A stretch of DNA of 64,000 bases from Neptuniibacter marinus (GTDB taxonomy: Bacteria > Pseudomonadota > Gammaproteobacteria > Pseudomonadales > Balneatricaceae), in contig NZ_LUTR01000010.1 of assembly GCF_001597725.1 (NCBI RefSeq), forward strand, positions 42,716-106,715. Direction: 5' to 3'. The notes beneath the pieces were generated by a model. That model was not told where the DNA came from. It worked only from the letters and a program-made list of their open reading frames with translations, and ran no database searches. This document shows, in pieces, positions 17,169-26,712 of this stretch. The position numbers and the translations under genes are program-made. Within the stretch, counting starts at the first letter, position 1. Every line of letters starts with the position of its first letter.

Positions 17169-18512
17169 TTATTTAGCGTCAGCTAACTGATCTTTTGGTT
17201 CTACATCACCCAAATTAGGTTCGGGTAACGAAAGATTAAAGCTATCCAATAGCGTACCCATACCATTAACGACACGATACTTAGCTACTAATTGATCATG
17301 CAACGCATTAGTAAGATCGTTTTTCGATGAAAACACCTCATTTTCAGTATCCAATAGATCCAATAATGAACGCTGACCAATATTGAACTGCTTTAGATAT
17401 GAATTACGCGTCTCTTGGCTTGAGGTAACATGCTGTTCTAAATAAGGAACTTGGCGACTTAAAATAGAAAAAGCATTCCACGACAACTCAACACTCTGCA
17501 TAACCTCACGGTGAGCATTACTCTGAACTGCTTTTGCTTCCTCAATCTGGTGCTGGGTTTGACGCACTTTCGCCTGATCAGCGCCACCATTGTATAAATT
17601 ATAACTCATACGAATCATAGCGGTTAGGTCTTCATTCATACCATCAACGCCATCTAAATCATTATTCCATGTACGGTCTACTTCAAAATCAACGCGAGGA
17701 TAATAATTACGTTTGGCTGCATTATACTGAGCGACGGCGGCCATCGTGTCAGCTTCAGCCACTTGAAGTGTCGGATGATTACTCATCGCCATCTCGGTAG
17801 CTTCTACAACAGTTTCAGGAATAGTTATATTCGCCGCTTCAGGGTAAATAATCTCTTCAGGAGCCGCAACGCCTACCACCCGCTGAAAGTTAGCCTTGGC
17901 ATCCAATAAGTTGTTTTCAGCTGCCAATACGTTAACTTCAGCTAAAGCTAGACGACCTTCAGCCTGCTGAATAGAAGCTAACGCACCTAAACCAGACTCG
18001 GAACGGCGCTTAATTCGATCGTAAATTTTAACGTGATTAAATAAGGTTTCTTTAGCTTGTTGAAAAAGAACATTGCGACGATTCAATTCAATATAAGCGC
18101 GAGTGGCATCTAACGCATAAGATTCAGCTGTTTCAATCAGGCGTTTATCAGCCGACAACGCGCGAGCTTTTTGACGATTAACTTCGCTTTCCGTAGCAAA
18201 ACCATCAAAAAGCATTTGACGGATGCTTAGAGCGCCCTCGCCCCTTTTTAATTCAACATCGTCCAAACCGTTAGCACCGGTAGTCGTGTTATTTGTCCAT
18301 TCGTAACCATAACCAGCTGACACATCGACAGTAGGCAGATAGCCTCCTTTGGCTTGCCTAACTTCTTGGTACACCGAATTACGATAATTAATTGCTTGTT
18401 TTACACTGGGGTTGAGTGATAACCCCTGTGTAACGACCTCCTCCAAAGAGGCTGAATAGGAAACCGCACTCACTGTTCCTATAAGCACACCAGCAACTAT
18501 TGACCTAAACAT
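17169..18512 (-). CDS. lapE: TolC-family outer-membrane channel of a LapBCE-like type I system
   Basis: A 447-aa outer-membrane efflux protein from the chosen start. The signal peptide is residues 1-20 (MFRSIVAGVLIGTVSAVSYS). Two repeated TolC (OEP) domains follow: LEEVVTQGLSLNPSVKQA and QMLFDGFATESEVNRQKA in the first, AMSNHPTLQVAEAD and MSYNLYNGGADQAKVRQ in the second. The ATG at 18512 has GGAAG upstream; a GTG at 18554 would place 14 extra residues before the signal sequence. It forms the exit duct for the ABC exporter and adaptor encoded nearby. The long form and the neighbours fit a LapA-type adhesin exporter. Confidence 0.88.
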   Translation of the reverse strand: MFRSIVAGVLIGTVSAVSYSASLEEVVTQGLSLNPSVKQAINYRNSVYQEVRQAKGGYLPTVDVSAGYGYEWTNNTTTGANGLDDVELKRGEGALSIRQMLFDGFATESEVNRQKARALSADKRLIETAESYALDATRAYIELNRRNVLFQQAKETLFNHVKIYDRIKRRSESGLGALASIQQAEGRLALAEVNVLAAENNLLDAKANFQRVVGVAAPEEIIYPEAANITIPETVVEATEMAMSNHPTLQVAEADTMAAVAQYNAAKRNYYPRVDFEVDRTWNNDLDGVDGMNEDLTAMIRMSYNLYNGGADQAKVRQTQHQIEEAKAVQSNAHREVMQSVELSWNAFSILSRQVPYLEQHVTSSQETRNSYLKQFNIGQRSLLDLLDTENEVFSSKNDLTNALHDQLVAKYRVVNGMGTLLDSFNLSLPEPNLGDVEPKDQLADAK

Positions 18513-18564
18513 AAATCTTCCGCCTTCATTTAATAAATAGTTTGTAGCCACCACCGCATTACTG

Positions 18565-19209
18565 CTAAACCGCCATAGAAGGCGATTTACTGGCCAATAA
18601 GACCAGCGAAACTCTGTCTGAAACCCCTGTTTTCTGAAAAATAGAACTCAGGTGGGCTTTAACTGTTCGTTCAGTAATGTCAAGCTCGCGGGCAATTTCC
18701 TTATTACTAGCACCCGTCACTAAGACTGACAGTACCTCTTGCTCACGACTACTTAATCCTTCAAAACAATCTACAGACTCTGCGGTGTCCACTTTACTAT
18801 TTGATGCAGGCAAATTACGTAATAGCCGCCGAAGCAACTTTTGTAATAATTCGGGGCCAGCCCAAATATCACCACGGAGTACAGTCTTCACCACTTCTAA
18901 AAGCAGTGAACCTGTTACATACGTGTTGGTATAACCATTTGCACCCAACTGCAACACTTCAACACCCTCTTCTTCATTAGGCGTATCCGTACATACAATT
19001 AAAATACTTTTAGGATTATTTTTTTTATAACTAAATACAAGCTGACTTTCAATGTCATTAACTGAGCTTAAATGCATCAGTAAAAGACCACCATTTGCCA
19101 ACTTAGCTGCTACTTCATTTGCGCCAACCGTCTCAGGACTCCAATCACCTAATAGGTGATACCAACGTTCCAGAACCTTCGGTCGGTTACTAATGAAGAA
19201 TAACTGCAT
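18565..19209 (-). CDS. LuxR-type regulator with degenerate receiver domain
   Basis: A 214-aa protein. Residues 1-120 have a receiver-like fold but the usual phospho-Asp position reads LLLMHLSS, i.e. His instead of Asp, so phosphorylation is unlikely. Residues 150-205 hold a GerE/LuxR DNA-binding domain (LSSREQEVLSVLVTGASNKEIARELDITERTVKAHLSSIF). Such regulators accompany Lap-type export genes in related genomes. The gene sits 52 nt upstream of lapE on the same strand and is separated from lapCB by a gap with a fossil copy of itself. An ATG at 19209 is used; a TTG at 19233 is also in frame. Confidence 0.82.
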   Translation of the reverse strand: MQLFFISNRPKVLERWYHLLGDWSPETVGANEVAAKLANGGLLLMHLSSVNDIESQLVFSYKKNNPKSILIVCTDTPNEEEGVEVLQLGANGYTNTYVTGSLLLEVVKTVLRGDIWAGPELLQKLLRRLLRNLPASNSKVDTAESVDCFEGLSSREQEVLSVLVTGASNKEIARELDITERTVKAHLSSIFQKTGVSDRVSLVLLASKSPSMAV

Positions 19210-19264
19210 AATTACTAGAATCCATCGCTCCAATTATAAACTTAAGAAATGATAACAAGTACAT

Positions 19265-19410
19265 TACAACGAAATAAAGACAAATAACCATAACTTTATT
19301 ATTGTTATTACGACTATCCTTTTTATAACTGAACATAAGCTGACTGAATCCATAATCAGGCGCTTAACCAGTTGTTTTTACTACTCTATCCACATTAGCC
19401 ACCCCAGTAT
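19265..19410 (-). pseudogene. Fossil fragment of a second LuxR-type regulator gene
   Basis: The minus strand encodes FSQLMFSYKKDSRNNNNKVMVIC here, closely matching IESQLVFSYKKNNPKSILIVC in the intact regulator 300 bases away. At DNA level about 22 of 25 bases agree over the core (19321-19346 versus 19023-19048), with weaker similarity on both sides. A stop codon lies directly before the matching part. It is a remnant of a duplicated gene, not an active one. Confidence 0.55.
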
Positions 19411-19676
19411 TTTATAATAATATCGATACAGAGTGGCATCAGCCTATTTAACCGGTTTTGTTAAATCACACCCAATAAACATGCTTTATAATTTTTTAGA
19501 CTGACGCTCGGATTTACCTTCAGGTATTTAGGCTCGCTCTATAGCTAAAGAACTAATTACCACAACGCCCACCCTCCTCATAACAAAAAAACATGCATGA
19601 TGTAATCCTTAGACTATAATTTAAATACACGTTTTCTTTTAAACTCAACCCTTTGTTTCCATTAGAGAAATCTTAA
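19411..19676. other. Gene-free region downstream of lapC
   Basis: AT-rich DNA between the fossil regulator and the end of lapC. No open frame, clear terminator or repeat could be supported; promoters of the regulator-lapE unit probably lie here. Confidence 0.4.
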
Positions 19677-21005
19677 TCAACGTTCAGTTAATGCTTTTTC
19701 TTTAGCTTTTAATACCGGCTTTAATAAATAATCCATTACCGTTTTCTTTCCTGTCAGGATATCAACTCCTACTGTCATGCCTGCAATCAGTGGTAATTCA
19801 GTTGAAGCCGTGCCTATATAAGGCTGATCTGTTTGTAAACGAACGAGATAATAACTCTCCCCCTCCTCATCTAGAATAGTACTAGGGCTGACAAAAACCA
19901 CCTCCGCACCTACGCCACCATAAATCGAGAAATCATAAGCGGTTACTTTAATAACGGCTTTTTGCCCTTGTGCTATATTGGCAATATCCGAGGGCCTGAT
20001 TCTCGCCTCAACAAGCAATGTGTCTTCCCATGGAATAATATTTAATAACTCATCACCCGGCTGAACAACACCGTCAATAGTGTTAACCAATAACTGCTTA
20101 ATTGTCCCTTTCACGGGAGCTTTTACTTCAGCCTTTGCGATACGATCATTCATACCGGCCAAGGCTTGAGTGATTCGAGATATTTCCGCACTAACTTCAT
20201 TCAGCTCTTTTTGAGCCTCATTACGATACTGAAGCTCAAACTCTCCTAATTTTTGCTTGGTTTCTTTTAAGGTTGATTCAATACGAGGAATATTTAACCG
20301 AACACCTGATAACTCCCCTCGTAGATCATTTAATTGACGCTTCAAACGCAAAAATTCTACTTCGGAAATAACCCCCTCTTTCAATAAAGGACGAGTTATA
20401 TCAAGTTCACGCTTTAATAAACTATAACTCCGAGCAAGTTGCCCCTCCTGAGATTTAGCAGCCTTTAACTCTTGGCCTCGCTGAGCAATTTGCTGCTTTA
20501 GCCCTTCCACACCAGCTTGCATTTCAGCCTTACGGGTGGAATAAAGGTATTTTTCTTGCTCAACCATCGATTGATACTTGCCCGGAAAGTCACTAGGACT
20601 TACAAACTCCACATTATCTGCTTCCGCTTTCAAGCGTGCTGCTTTTGCAATAAGCTCATACTGACGAACTAAATTTTCCTCTAACGAACTAGAGAAACGG
20701 ACATCATCAATACGCAAAAGCACTTGCCCTTTTTCAACAATCCCCCCTTCTTTAACCAAAATTTCTGATACGGCTCCCCCTTCCAACGTTTTTATAATTT
20801 GGAGTTGGCTTGAAGGTATAATCTCTCCATCACCTCGAGTAATTTCATCGAGCTCAGCCCACATTGCCCAACCTATAGCGATAATAACGAAAAGAACCAT
20901 TGCCCATAGTAGAATACTAGCGCCTCTTGGTGCTTGCTCCACAATCGCTTCGCTCACACTAGACATATACGAAAGATCTTTTTTATTGTGATTCATAGTA
21001 CTCAT
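19677..21005 (-). CDS. lapC: HlyD-family periplasmic adaptor of type I secretion (LapC-like)
   Basis: A 442-aa membrane-fusion protein. A single membrane helix lies at residues 31-52 (ILLWAMVLFVIIAIGWAMWA). The biotinyl-lipoyl half-motif IKTLEGGAVSEILVKEGGIV follows near residue 88, then a long coiled coil (about 110-290) and the C-terminal barrel with KVTAYDFSIYGGVGAEVVFVSP typical of the HlyD/LapC type. It bridges the inner-membrane ABC exporter and the TolC channel. Its ATG overlaps the lapB stop (ATGA), so the two are coupled. Assignment to the Lap group rests on the LapB-type exporter next to it. Confidence 0.92.
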   Translation of the reverse strand: MSTMNHNKKDLSYMSSVSEAIVEQAPRGASILLWAMVLFVIIAIGWAMWAELDEITRGDGEIIPSSQLQIIKTLEGGAVSEILVKEGGIVEKGQVLLRIDDVRFSSSLEENLVRQYELIAKAARLKAEADNVEFVSPSDFPGKYQSMVEQEKYLYSTRKAEMQAGVEGLKQQIAQRGQELKAAKSQEGQLARSYSLLKRELDITRPLLKEGVISEVEFLRLKRQLNDLRGELSGVRLNIPRIESTLKETKQKLGEFELQYRNEAQKELNEVSAEISRITQALAGMNDRIAKAEVKAPVKGTIKQLLVNTIDGVVQPGDELLNIIPWEDTLLVEARIRPSDIANIAQGQKAVIKVTAYDFSIYGGVGAEVVFVSPSTILDEEGESYYLVRLQTDQPYIGTASTELPLIAGMTVGVDILTGKKTVMDYLLKPVLKAKEKALTER

Positions 21006-23122
21006 TTCTGCACCTGAAGACGCCCTTGCTTCAAGGCATCTAAAACAACATCTTTAGGGCCGTCAGCAACAACTCTGCCCGAGTCCATAACTATGATTCG
21101 ATCAACTAAAGAAAGTAATGACATTTTATGCGTAACCACTAACATCGTTTTATCTGCAGTGTATTTTTTCAACATAGATTTAATATGCTCTTCTGAAGCA
21201 TTATCCATCGATGCCGTAGGCTCATCTAAAATCAAAACATTAGGGTCATGCACTAAAGACCTCGCTACGGCGACGGCCTGACGCTGCCCTCCCGAAAGAG
21301 ATGCGCCACGCTCACCAACCGACATATCAAAGCCTTGCGGATGTCTATTCACCATATCCGATACGCCTGATAGATTAGCTACCTCTACCAGCCTAGAGTC
21401 TTCAGTCTGAGGGGAACCAATCACAATATTGTCACGTACACTCCCTGCAAATAACATAATATCTTGTGGCATATAACCAAAATTCCGACGCAGATCAACA
21501 GGATCGATTTGATTAATATCTAAGCCATCAATACGGACGGAACCCTCTGTCACATCATATAAGCCAAGGACTAATTTCTCGATACTAGACTTACCCGACC
21601 CTATACGCCCAATCAGTGCAACCTTTTCACCCGCTTTAACATTAAAAGACACATTATCCAGAGCCTTTTGCTGCTCACCCGGATAGGCAAAACTTACATT
21701 TTTAAACTCAATTGCACCTTTTAATTCATCACGATAAACAAACTGCTGGTTTTCTGAACGCTCAGATGGCATTTCCATAATTTCATTCAAGCCTTTTAAC
21801 GCCGTTGAAGCTTGATGGTAAGAGATCACTAAATTGGCCACTTGGCTCATAGGCGCAATAGCCCGACCTGATAACATAACGCAGGCAACTAAAGCCCCCA
21901 TCGTAATCTCTCGTTCACTAATCAGATAGACACCGGTAATGATAATACCTACCGATGTCAGCTGCTGAGCAAAGGATGCAAAATTGACGACCAATGCCGA
22001 CAACATCCGCGACTTCAAACTCCATTTAGCGATATAACCTACAGCTTGCTCCCAGCTCAATTGCATCGACGAGCTGGCGCGCTGGGTCTTTACCGTTTCC
22101 ATCGCGGTTAAGCTTTCAATCAGCGTAGAATTCTTTTGTGAATTAGATGCAAATGTTTTTTCTACAGTCTCTCTAAGGTAAGGACGCACAATAAACGAAA
22201 ACAAAATAATCAAAGGAATTATTGCCAATGGAACAATGACTAATGGGCCACCAATAAAGCCAATAACAACTAAAAACAAAATAGCGAACGGCAGATCAAT
22301 AAAAGCCACATTAGTCGTAGAACTTAAAAAGGTCTTAATACTATCAAACTCTCTTAAGTTACTCGCAAAAGAGCCTACCGAAGCAGGTAATGCACTATAT
22401 TTTAACGACAGAACCTTCTCAAACAGGATGGCTGATAATATGACATCACCTTTTTTACCTGCTATTTCAATAAAGTAGGAACGTAGCATCTTCAAACCAA
22501 AATCAAACAAATAGACAATGAAGACACCTATAGCCAACACCCATAATGTTTCAATCGCATTGTTAGGTACAACACGATCATAAACATTCATAACAAACAG
22601 GGGATTGGCAATAACAAATAGATTAATAAGAAAAGAGGCAATAAGAACATCACGATATATAGCAGATGAGCGCTTGATTGTTCCCCAAAACCAATGGCCT
22701 TTATGCCCCTCTAGCAGCTTTGACACTTGCTCCTGAAAGCGATATTCCAAACGAACAAAAACAGCATAACCAAGGTAACTATTTCTTAGCTGCTCAATAT
22801 CTACCTTATGTTCACCGCCACTCTCAGGCTGCACAATAAGCGCTTGTCCAGTTTCTTGATCAATCTCCTGTAAAACACAGGCGTTATCACCTTCTAATAA
22901 CAAAACGGCAGGAAGAACCATTGGGGAGATATCATCGAGTGAACGTTTCAACACTTGAGCAGCAAAACCGGCTCGTTTGGCCGCCCGCACAAAGAGTTTG
23001 GGCGTTAACTTATTATTAACTAGAGGGAGGCCCTCACAGAGCACTTCAGGCGTGGAAGGCTTATGATTTTGCTTACTTAGATGAACTAGACAACCGAGCA
23101 AAGGATCCTGAACAGCTTTCAT
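21002..23122 (-). CDS. lapB: Type I secretion ABC exporter with C39-like domain (LapB-like)
   Basis: A 706-aa fusion of three parts: an N-terminal C39-peptidase-like domain (residues 1-135) without a recognisable catalytic Cys, six membrane helices (about 150-430), and an ATPase domain with Walker A GRIGSGKSS, signature LSGGQRQAVAVARS and Walker B VLILDEPTASMD. An inactive C39-like domain is typical of exporters for RTX adhesins such as LapA, which are not cleaved on export. AAGGTCAAGGTAA precedes the ATG. No large repeat-rich adhesin gene is in the window, so the substrate lies elsewhere. Confidence 0.93.
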   Translation of the reverse strand: MKAVQDPLLGCLVHLSKQNHKPSTPEVLCEGLPLVNNKLTPKLFVRAAKRAGFAAQVLKRSLDDISPMVLPAVLLLEGDNACVLQEIDQETGQALIVQPESGGEHKVDIEQLRNSYLGYAVFVRLEYRFQEQVSKLLEGHKGHWFWGTIKRSSAIYRDVLIASFLINLFVIANPLFVMNVYDRVVPNNAIETLWVLAIGVFIVYLFDFGLKMLRSYFIEIAGKKGDVILSAILFEKVLSLKYSALPASVGSFASNLREFDSIKTFLSSTTNVAFIDLPFAILFLVVIGFIGGPLVIVPLAIIPLIILFSFIVRPYLRETVEKTFASNSQKNSTLIESLTAMETVKTQRASSSMQLSWEQAVGYIAKWSLKSRMLSALVVNFASFAQQLTSVGIIITGVYLISEREITMGALVACVMLSGRAIAPMSQVANLVISYHQASTALKGLNEIMEMPSERSENQQFVYRDELKGAIEFKNVSFAYPGEQQKALDNVSFNVKAGEKVALIGRIGSGKSSIEKLVLGLYDVTEGSVRIDGLDINQIDPVDLRRNFGYMPQDIMLFAGSVRDNIVIGSPQTEDSRLVEVANLSGVSDMVNRHPQGFDMSVGERGASLSGGQRQAVAVARSLVHDPNVLILDEPTASMDNASEEHIKSMLKKYTADKTMLVVTHKMSLLSLVDRIIVMDSGRVVADGPKDVVLDALKQGRLQVQK

Positions 23123-23214
23123 TTACCTTGACCTTAACCTTATATGAGAGAGATACTCAAAAAAAAAGCGCATGACAACCACGCTTTAAAACCCAACCAA
23201 TGTAGCAAATCAAT

Positions 23215-23577
23215 ATGTTATACGCCATACGCAATGAAGAAGGACGCATTATCAGCCTTTCTGAAACCTTTCAAACAGGAGCAGAAGCGGTCGATATAAA
23301 AAACAAAGAGGTTCTAGCATTCCTCTCGATCAATGATAACGAATTTTCTGCGGAAGAATTCTTAGAGCAATCCGATGCGGCAGTATCTCGTATCTTCGAA
23401 GATCTAATTGATGTGCTTGTCGATAAAAACATCATTATGTTTACCGACCTCCCTCCTATGGCGCAGAAAAAGCTCTTAAGCCGAAAACTCGCTCGAAACC
23501 TTAATAGACAAGAAAGCGATTCGGAGACCCAAACATCAACATCATTTTTAATTGTAGATGACGATGAAACCATTTAA
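23215..23577 (+). CDS. Small conserved protein of the 'tryptophan synthase beta-like' family
   Basis: A 120-aa cytosolic acidic protein. The centre (SRIFEDLIDVLVDKNIIMFTDLPPMAQKKLLSRK) matches a family of short gammaproteobacterial proteins that databases label 'tryptophan synthase subunit beta-like', a misleading name since it lacks the enzyme domain. The N-terminus MLYAIRNEEGRIISLSE also fits. Function is unknown. It is transcribed divergently from lapB and converges with the TPR response regulator, 13 nt from its stop. Confidence 0.75.
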   Translation: MLYAIRNEEGRIISLSETFQTGAEAVDIKNKEVLAFLSINDNEFSAEEFLEQSDAAVSRIFEDLIDVLVDKNIIMFTDLPPMAQKKLLSRKLARNLNRQESDSETQTSTSFLIVDDDETI

Positions 23578-23590
23578 CGTTTAGCCTTGA

Positions 23591-25204
23591 TCAAAGCTCC
23601 TGACTCAGAGGGTCGTTACGAGGCATCTCTTCGGGCTGAACCAGCAAATTATATTGCTCCACAAAGCGCTTAAACAGAACCTTATAACGCTGCTGTTGTT
23701 TCGTGGGCAGCGCGCCAAAATTAACCGTTGAAAGTACATCGCGCACAGAAAGCAAAATCCAAATAGCACTCTCGCCTCTTTTCGCTTTTTCAATACCCGC
23801 TTGCACAAGGTTAAGTGCTATACCTGTATGACTAGGGAGCAGCTCATGGGCACGGCCGAACATTTGGAATGCCCTATCTAAATCTCCACTTCTAAAACTC
23901 GTCATTGCGGCATAATTAGCTTTACCCCACTCCATTTCAATCATTTTTCTAGTCAATTCTTTACGACGCTTTTTCACCTCGTCATCAAAACCTGTATCAC
24001 TAGCGGTATCAACCATGACATCTAGCCACTTGCACTGACTATCTAAATCCATTCTTAAATAGAAATTCCACGTTTGTTGCAACATCTGCTGTAAACGAGA
24101 AGCATCAGACTCCATTCGGAAAAAATCACAGTTAATCAATTTTGCTCGAAACATTACCTCTTGATTATCAGGGTGGTCCAGCACAACATCCTCAAGGATT
24201 CTTATAACATCATCTTCTATCTCAGCTAAGCGCTGAGTATTTGCTTGAATAAGTGCCCGAACAAGCCCAAAGTAATATTTAGGCGACTGAAAAATTGAAT
24301 AACGGGCATAACGTACCGCTTGCTGGTATGCCCCTTTAGCTATCTCCCACTCCTCAGTCTGACTAGCAAGTTCAGCTAGCTCCCCTTGCAACGAAGGCAC
24401 AGTCGGTTGCAGCATCACTGCTTTTCGCATCAACGCGACAGCCAATTCAAGCTCCCCCCTAATCTGATGGGTTCGAGCTAACCATGTATAAGCCTCGACG
24501 CAAATATACTGCTGATTCACCACATTATTTAACGATGATAATGCATCTGAATATTCACCTAAATTAAAATAAGCAATCCCTTTCCCAACCTCAGCCCAAG
24601 GTAATGACCGCTTCTCAGTCAACATCAAAAACAGTGCCTTTGCTTGACTAAAACGTCGCATACGAATCAGAGCAATTCCCGTAATACGCTGTAGCACAAC
24701 ATTTAAACCAGGGTAGTGTTTTGCCAGTATTTCAGATTTTTCTATCACCTCATCAAAATGCTCCTCATCCAACAATTGCTCTATTGGTTTAATGGCATCT
24801 TTTATTCGTAATAACTTTTCTAAACGTTGACGTATCTTAGCCTGATCAAAAGGTTTAGAAAGGTAGGTATCTGGAGAGTTTTCTAAAGAACCAAAGAGAA
24901 GCTCTGCGTCTTTAGGATCAACAATAAGGAAGTACGCACTCGATGATGGGAAAATATATTCAGCATTGGCCTCATGTAACAACTGAAGACCATTTTTTTC
25001 GCCTTTCCCCATATCGTAGGCAGCAAAACAGAGGTCATAGGAAAACTCCCTCATTAAACTAAGCGCCATATTCACCGACGAAGCTACCTGAATCTGTCCC
25101 ACACCTATACGACTCAGGATTTGTCGCAGCGTCCCAAGGTCTTCAAGCTTACTGTCTACAATGAGAGCCGACTTTCCTGAGTAATTAATTTCCATAGGCG
25201 TCAT
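23591..25204 (-). CDS. Response-regulator receiver domain fused to TPR repeats
   Basis: A 537-aa cytosolic protein. Residues 8-130 are CheY-like (ALIVDSKLEDLGTLRQIL, then LSKPFDQAKIRQRLEKLL with the conserved Lys). At the usual phosphorylation site the sequence is CFAAYDMGKGEKNG where related proteins have CDYNLGEGKDG, so the acceptor Asp seems replaced by Ala, with another Asp two places on. Residues ~140-500 are a helical TPR scaffold (AKALFLMLTEKR, GKGIAYFNLGEYSDALSSL, AYTWLARTHQIRGELELAVAL). It probably acts by protein contacts, not DNA binding. The signalling partner is not visible. A start three codons later is possible. Confidence 0.82.
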   Translation of the reverse strand: MTPMEINYSGKSALIVDSKLEDLGTLRQILSRIGVGQIQVASSVNMALSLMREFSYDLCFAAYDMGKGEKNGLQLLHEANAEYIFPSSSAYFLIVDPKDAELLFGSLENSPDTYLSKPFDQAKIRQRLEKLLRIKDAIKPIEQLLDEEHFDEVIEKSEILAKHYPGLNVVLQRITGIALIRMRRFSQAKALFLMLTEKRSLPWAEVGKGIAYFNLGEYSDALSSLNNVVNQQYICVEAYTWLARTHQIRGELELAVALMRKAVMLQPTVPSLQGELAELASQTEEWEIAKGAYQQAVRYARYSIFQSPKYYFGLVRALIQANTQRLAEIEDDVIRILEDVVLDHPDNQEVMFRAKLINCDFFRMESDASRLQQMLQQTWNFYLRMDLDSQCKWLDVMVDTASDTGFDDEVKKRRKELTRKMIEMEWGKANYAAMTSFRSGDLDRAFQMFGRAHELLPSHTGIALNLVQAGIEKAKRGESAIWILLSVRDVLSTVNFGALPTKQQQRYKVLFKRFVEQYNLLVQPEEMPRNDPLSQEL

Positions 25205-25277
25205 AAAGATTACGTATCAGCAAAAGTAGCATATAAATCAGGATATTATCAAAGTTTAAGCGACTCTCTGGACAATA

Positions 25278-25308
25278 AAAAACCCCGCAGGACTAGTACG
25301 GGGTTTTT
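25278..25308. terminator. Terminator after argG
   Basis: AAAAACCCCG (25278-25287) pairs with CGGGGTTTTT (25299-25308) around an 11-nt loop. It is 19 nt past the argG stop on the minus strand. Confidence 0.88.
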
Positions 25309-25326
25309 AAAAGGGTAAGTAACAAC

Positions 25327-26553
25327 TTAATCTTCTAAAAGATTACGTCCTTTACTCGCTGCAATACGCATACGTAGTGCATTCAGTTTAATAAAGCCTG
25401 CCGCATCTTTCTGATCGTAAGAGCCTGCATCGTCTTCAAATGTTGCTATACTTTCATCAAAAAGACTGTCATCAGAACGACGACCAACGACCTCAACAGC
25501 TCCCTTGTAAAGTTTAACGCGTACATCACCGTTAACGACACGCTGAGAGTAATCAATAAGCTGCTGCATCATTTTACGCTCTTCTGACCACCAGAAGCCG
25601 TTATAAATAGTTTTAGCATACTTAGGCATCAATTCATCTTTAAGATGAGCCGCTTCACGATCCAAAGTAATAGACTCAATCGCACGATGCGCTTTCATCA
25701 TGATGGTACCGCCCGGCGTTTCATAACAGCCGCGAGATTTCATGCCAACAAAACGGTTTTCAACAATATCTAAACGCCCAACACCATTCTCGCCACCTAC
25801 TTTGTTCAGGTATTCAAGAACCGTAGCTGGACTCATTGCCTCACCGTTAATGGCAACAATATCACCTTTCTCATAGGTCAACTCAAGGTAAGTCGCCTGA
25901 TCTGGAGCATTCTCAGGAGATACAGACCAACGCCACATCTCTTCTTCAGCTTCAGCCCAAGGGTCTTCTAAGATACCACCTTCATAAGAGATATGAAGAA
26001 GGTTAGCATCCATAGAGTAAGGGGACTTTTTCTTGCTTTTCGCGTAATCAACTTCAATATTGTGCGTTTCACAATAATTCATCAAAGATTCACGGGAATT
26101 CAAATCCCATTCACGCCAAGGGGCAATCACATGAACGCCAGGTTTAAGCGCATAAGCACCTAACTCAAAACGAACCTGATCGTTACCTTTACCTGTAGCA
26201 CCATGAGAGATAGCATCTGCACCCGTTTCATTCGCAATTTCAATCAAACGTTTTGCGATTAACGGACGTGCTATAGACGTACCTAATAAGTACTCGCCCT
26301 CATAAATCGTATTAGCACGGAACATAGGGAATACAAAATCACGTACAAACTCTTCACGCAGATCTTCAATATAGATCTCTTTAACACCTAGCGCTTCGGC
26401 TTTAGCACGTGCAGGCTCAACCTCTTCACCCTGACCTAAATCAGCAGTAAAGGTAACAACTTCTGCGTTGTACTCATCTTGTAACCAACGAACAATTACG
26501 GACGTGTCTAATCCACCGGAATAGGCCAGAACGACCTTTTTGATCTCGGACAT
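25327..26553 (-). CDS. argG: Argininosuccinate synthase
   Basis: A 408-aa enzyme that joins citrulline and aspartate with ATP in arginine synthesis. The PP-loop AYSGGLDTS is at residues 11-19; [19 protein letters not shown] sequence ([16 protein letters not shown]) near residue 115 and the [15 protein letters not shown] segment are typical. The ATG at 26553 has GGAG 7 nt upstream and gives the standard length of the short ArgG type; an upstream in-frame start adds 20 atypical residues. argD and argF lie 3-5 kb away in a separate unit on the opposite strand. Confidence 0.96.
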   Translation of the reverse strand: MSEIKKVVLAYSGGLDTSVIVRWLQDEYNAEVVTFTADLGQGEEVEPARAKAEALGVKEIYIEDLREEFVRDFVFPMFRANTIYEGEYLLGTSIARPLIAKRLIEIANETGADAISHGATGKGNDQVRFELGAYALKPGVHVIAPWREWDLNSRESLMNYCETHNIEVDYAKSKKKSPYSMDANLLHISYEGGILEDPWAEAEEEMWRWSVSPENAPDQATYLELTYEKGDIVAINGEAMSPATVLEYLNKVGGENGVGRLDIVENRFVGMKSRGCYETPGGTIMMKAHRAIESITLDREAAHLKDELMPKYAKTIYNGFWWSEERKMMQQLIDYSQRVVNGDVRVKLYKGAVEVVGRRSDDSLFDESIATFEDDAGSYDQKDAAGFIKLNALRMRIAASKGRNLLED

Positions 26554-26712
26554 TCTCAAGCTCCAACTTGCGAACAGTTTCAGCCGAGAAGTCGACTGAA
26601 AGGGATGATTCAAATTTAGCGCGCTAGTATAGCAGAAACTATGCTGGTAACGAAACGGCTCGAAAGCAACAACTACAACTCAAACCAATAGAATCACAAC
26701 AAACAGGCCGCT

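Noticed and set aside
23215..23577. Small protein as a real tryptophan synthase beta subunit
   Set aside because: It is only 120 residues and lacks the PLP-binding domain; the label is historical.
26554..26613. N-terminal extension of argG by 20 codons
   Set aside because: The added residues are atypical for the family, and the ATG at 26553 has a good GGAG site.
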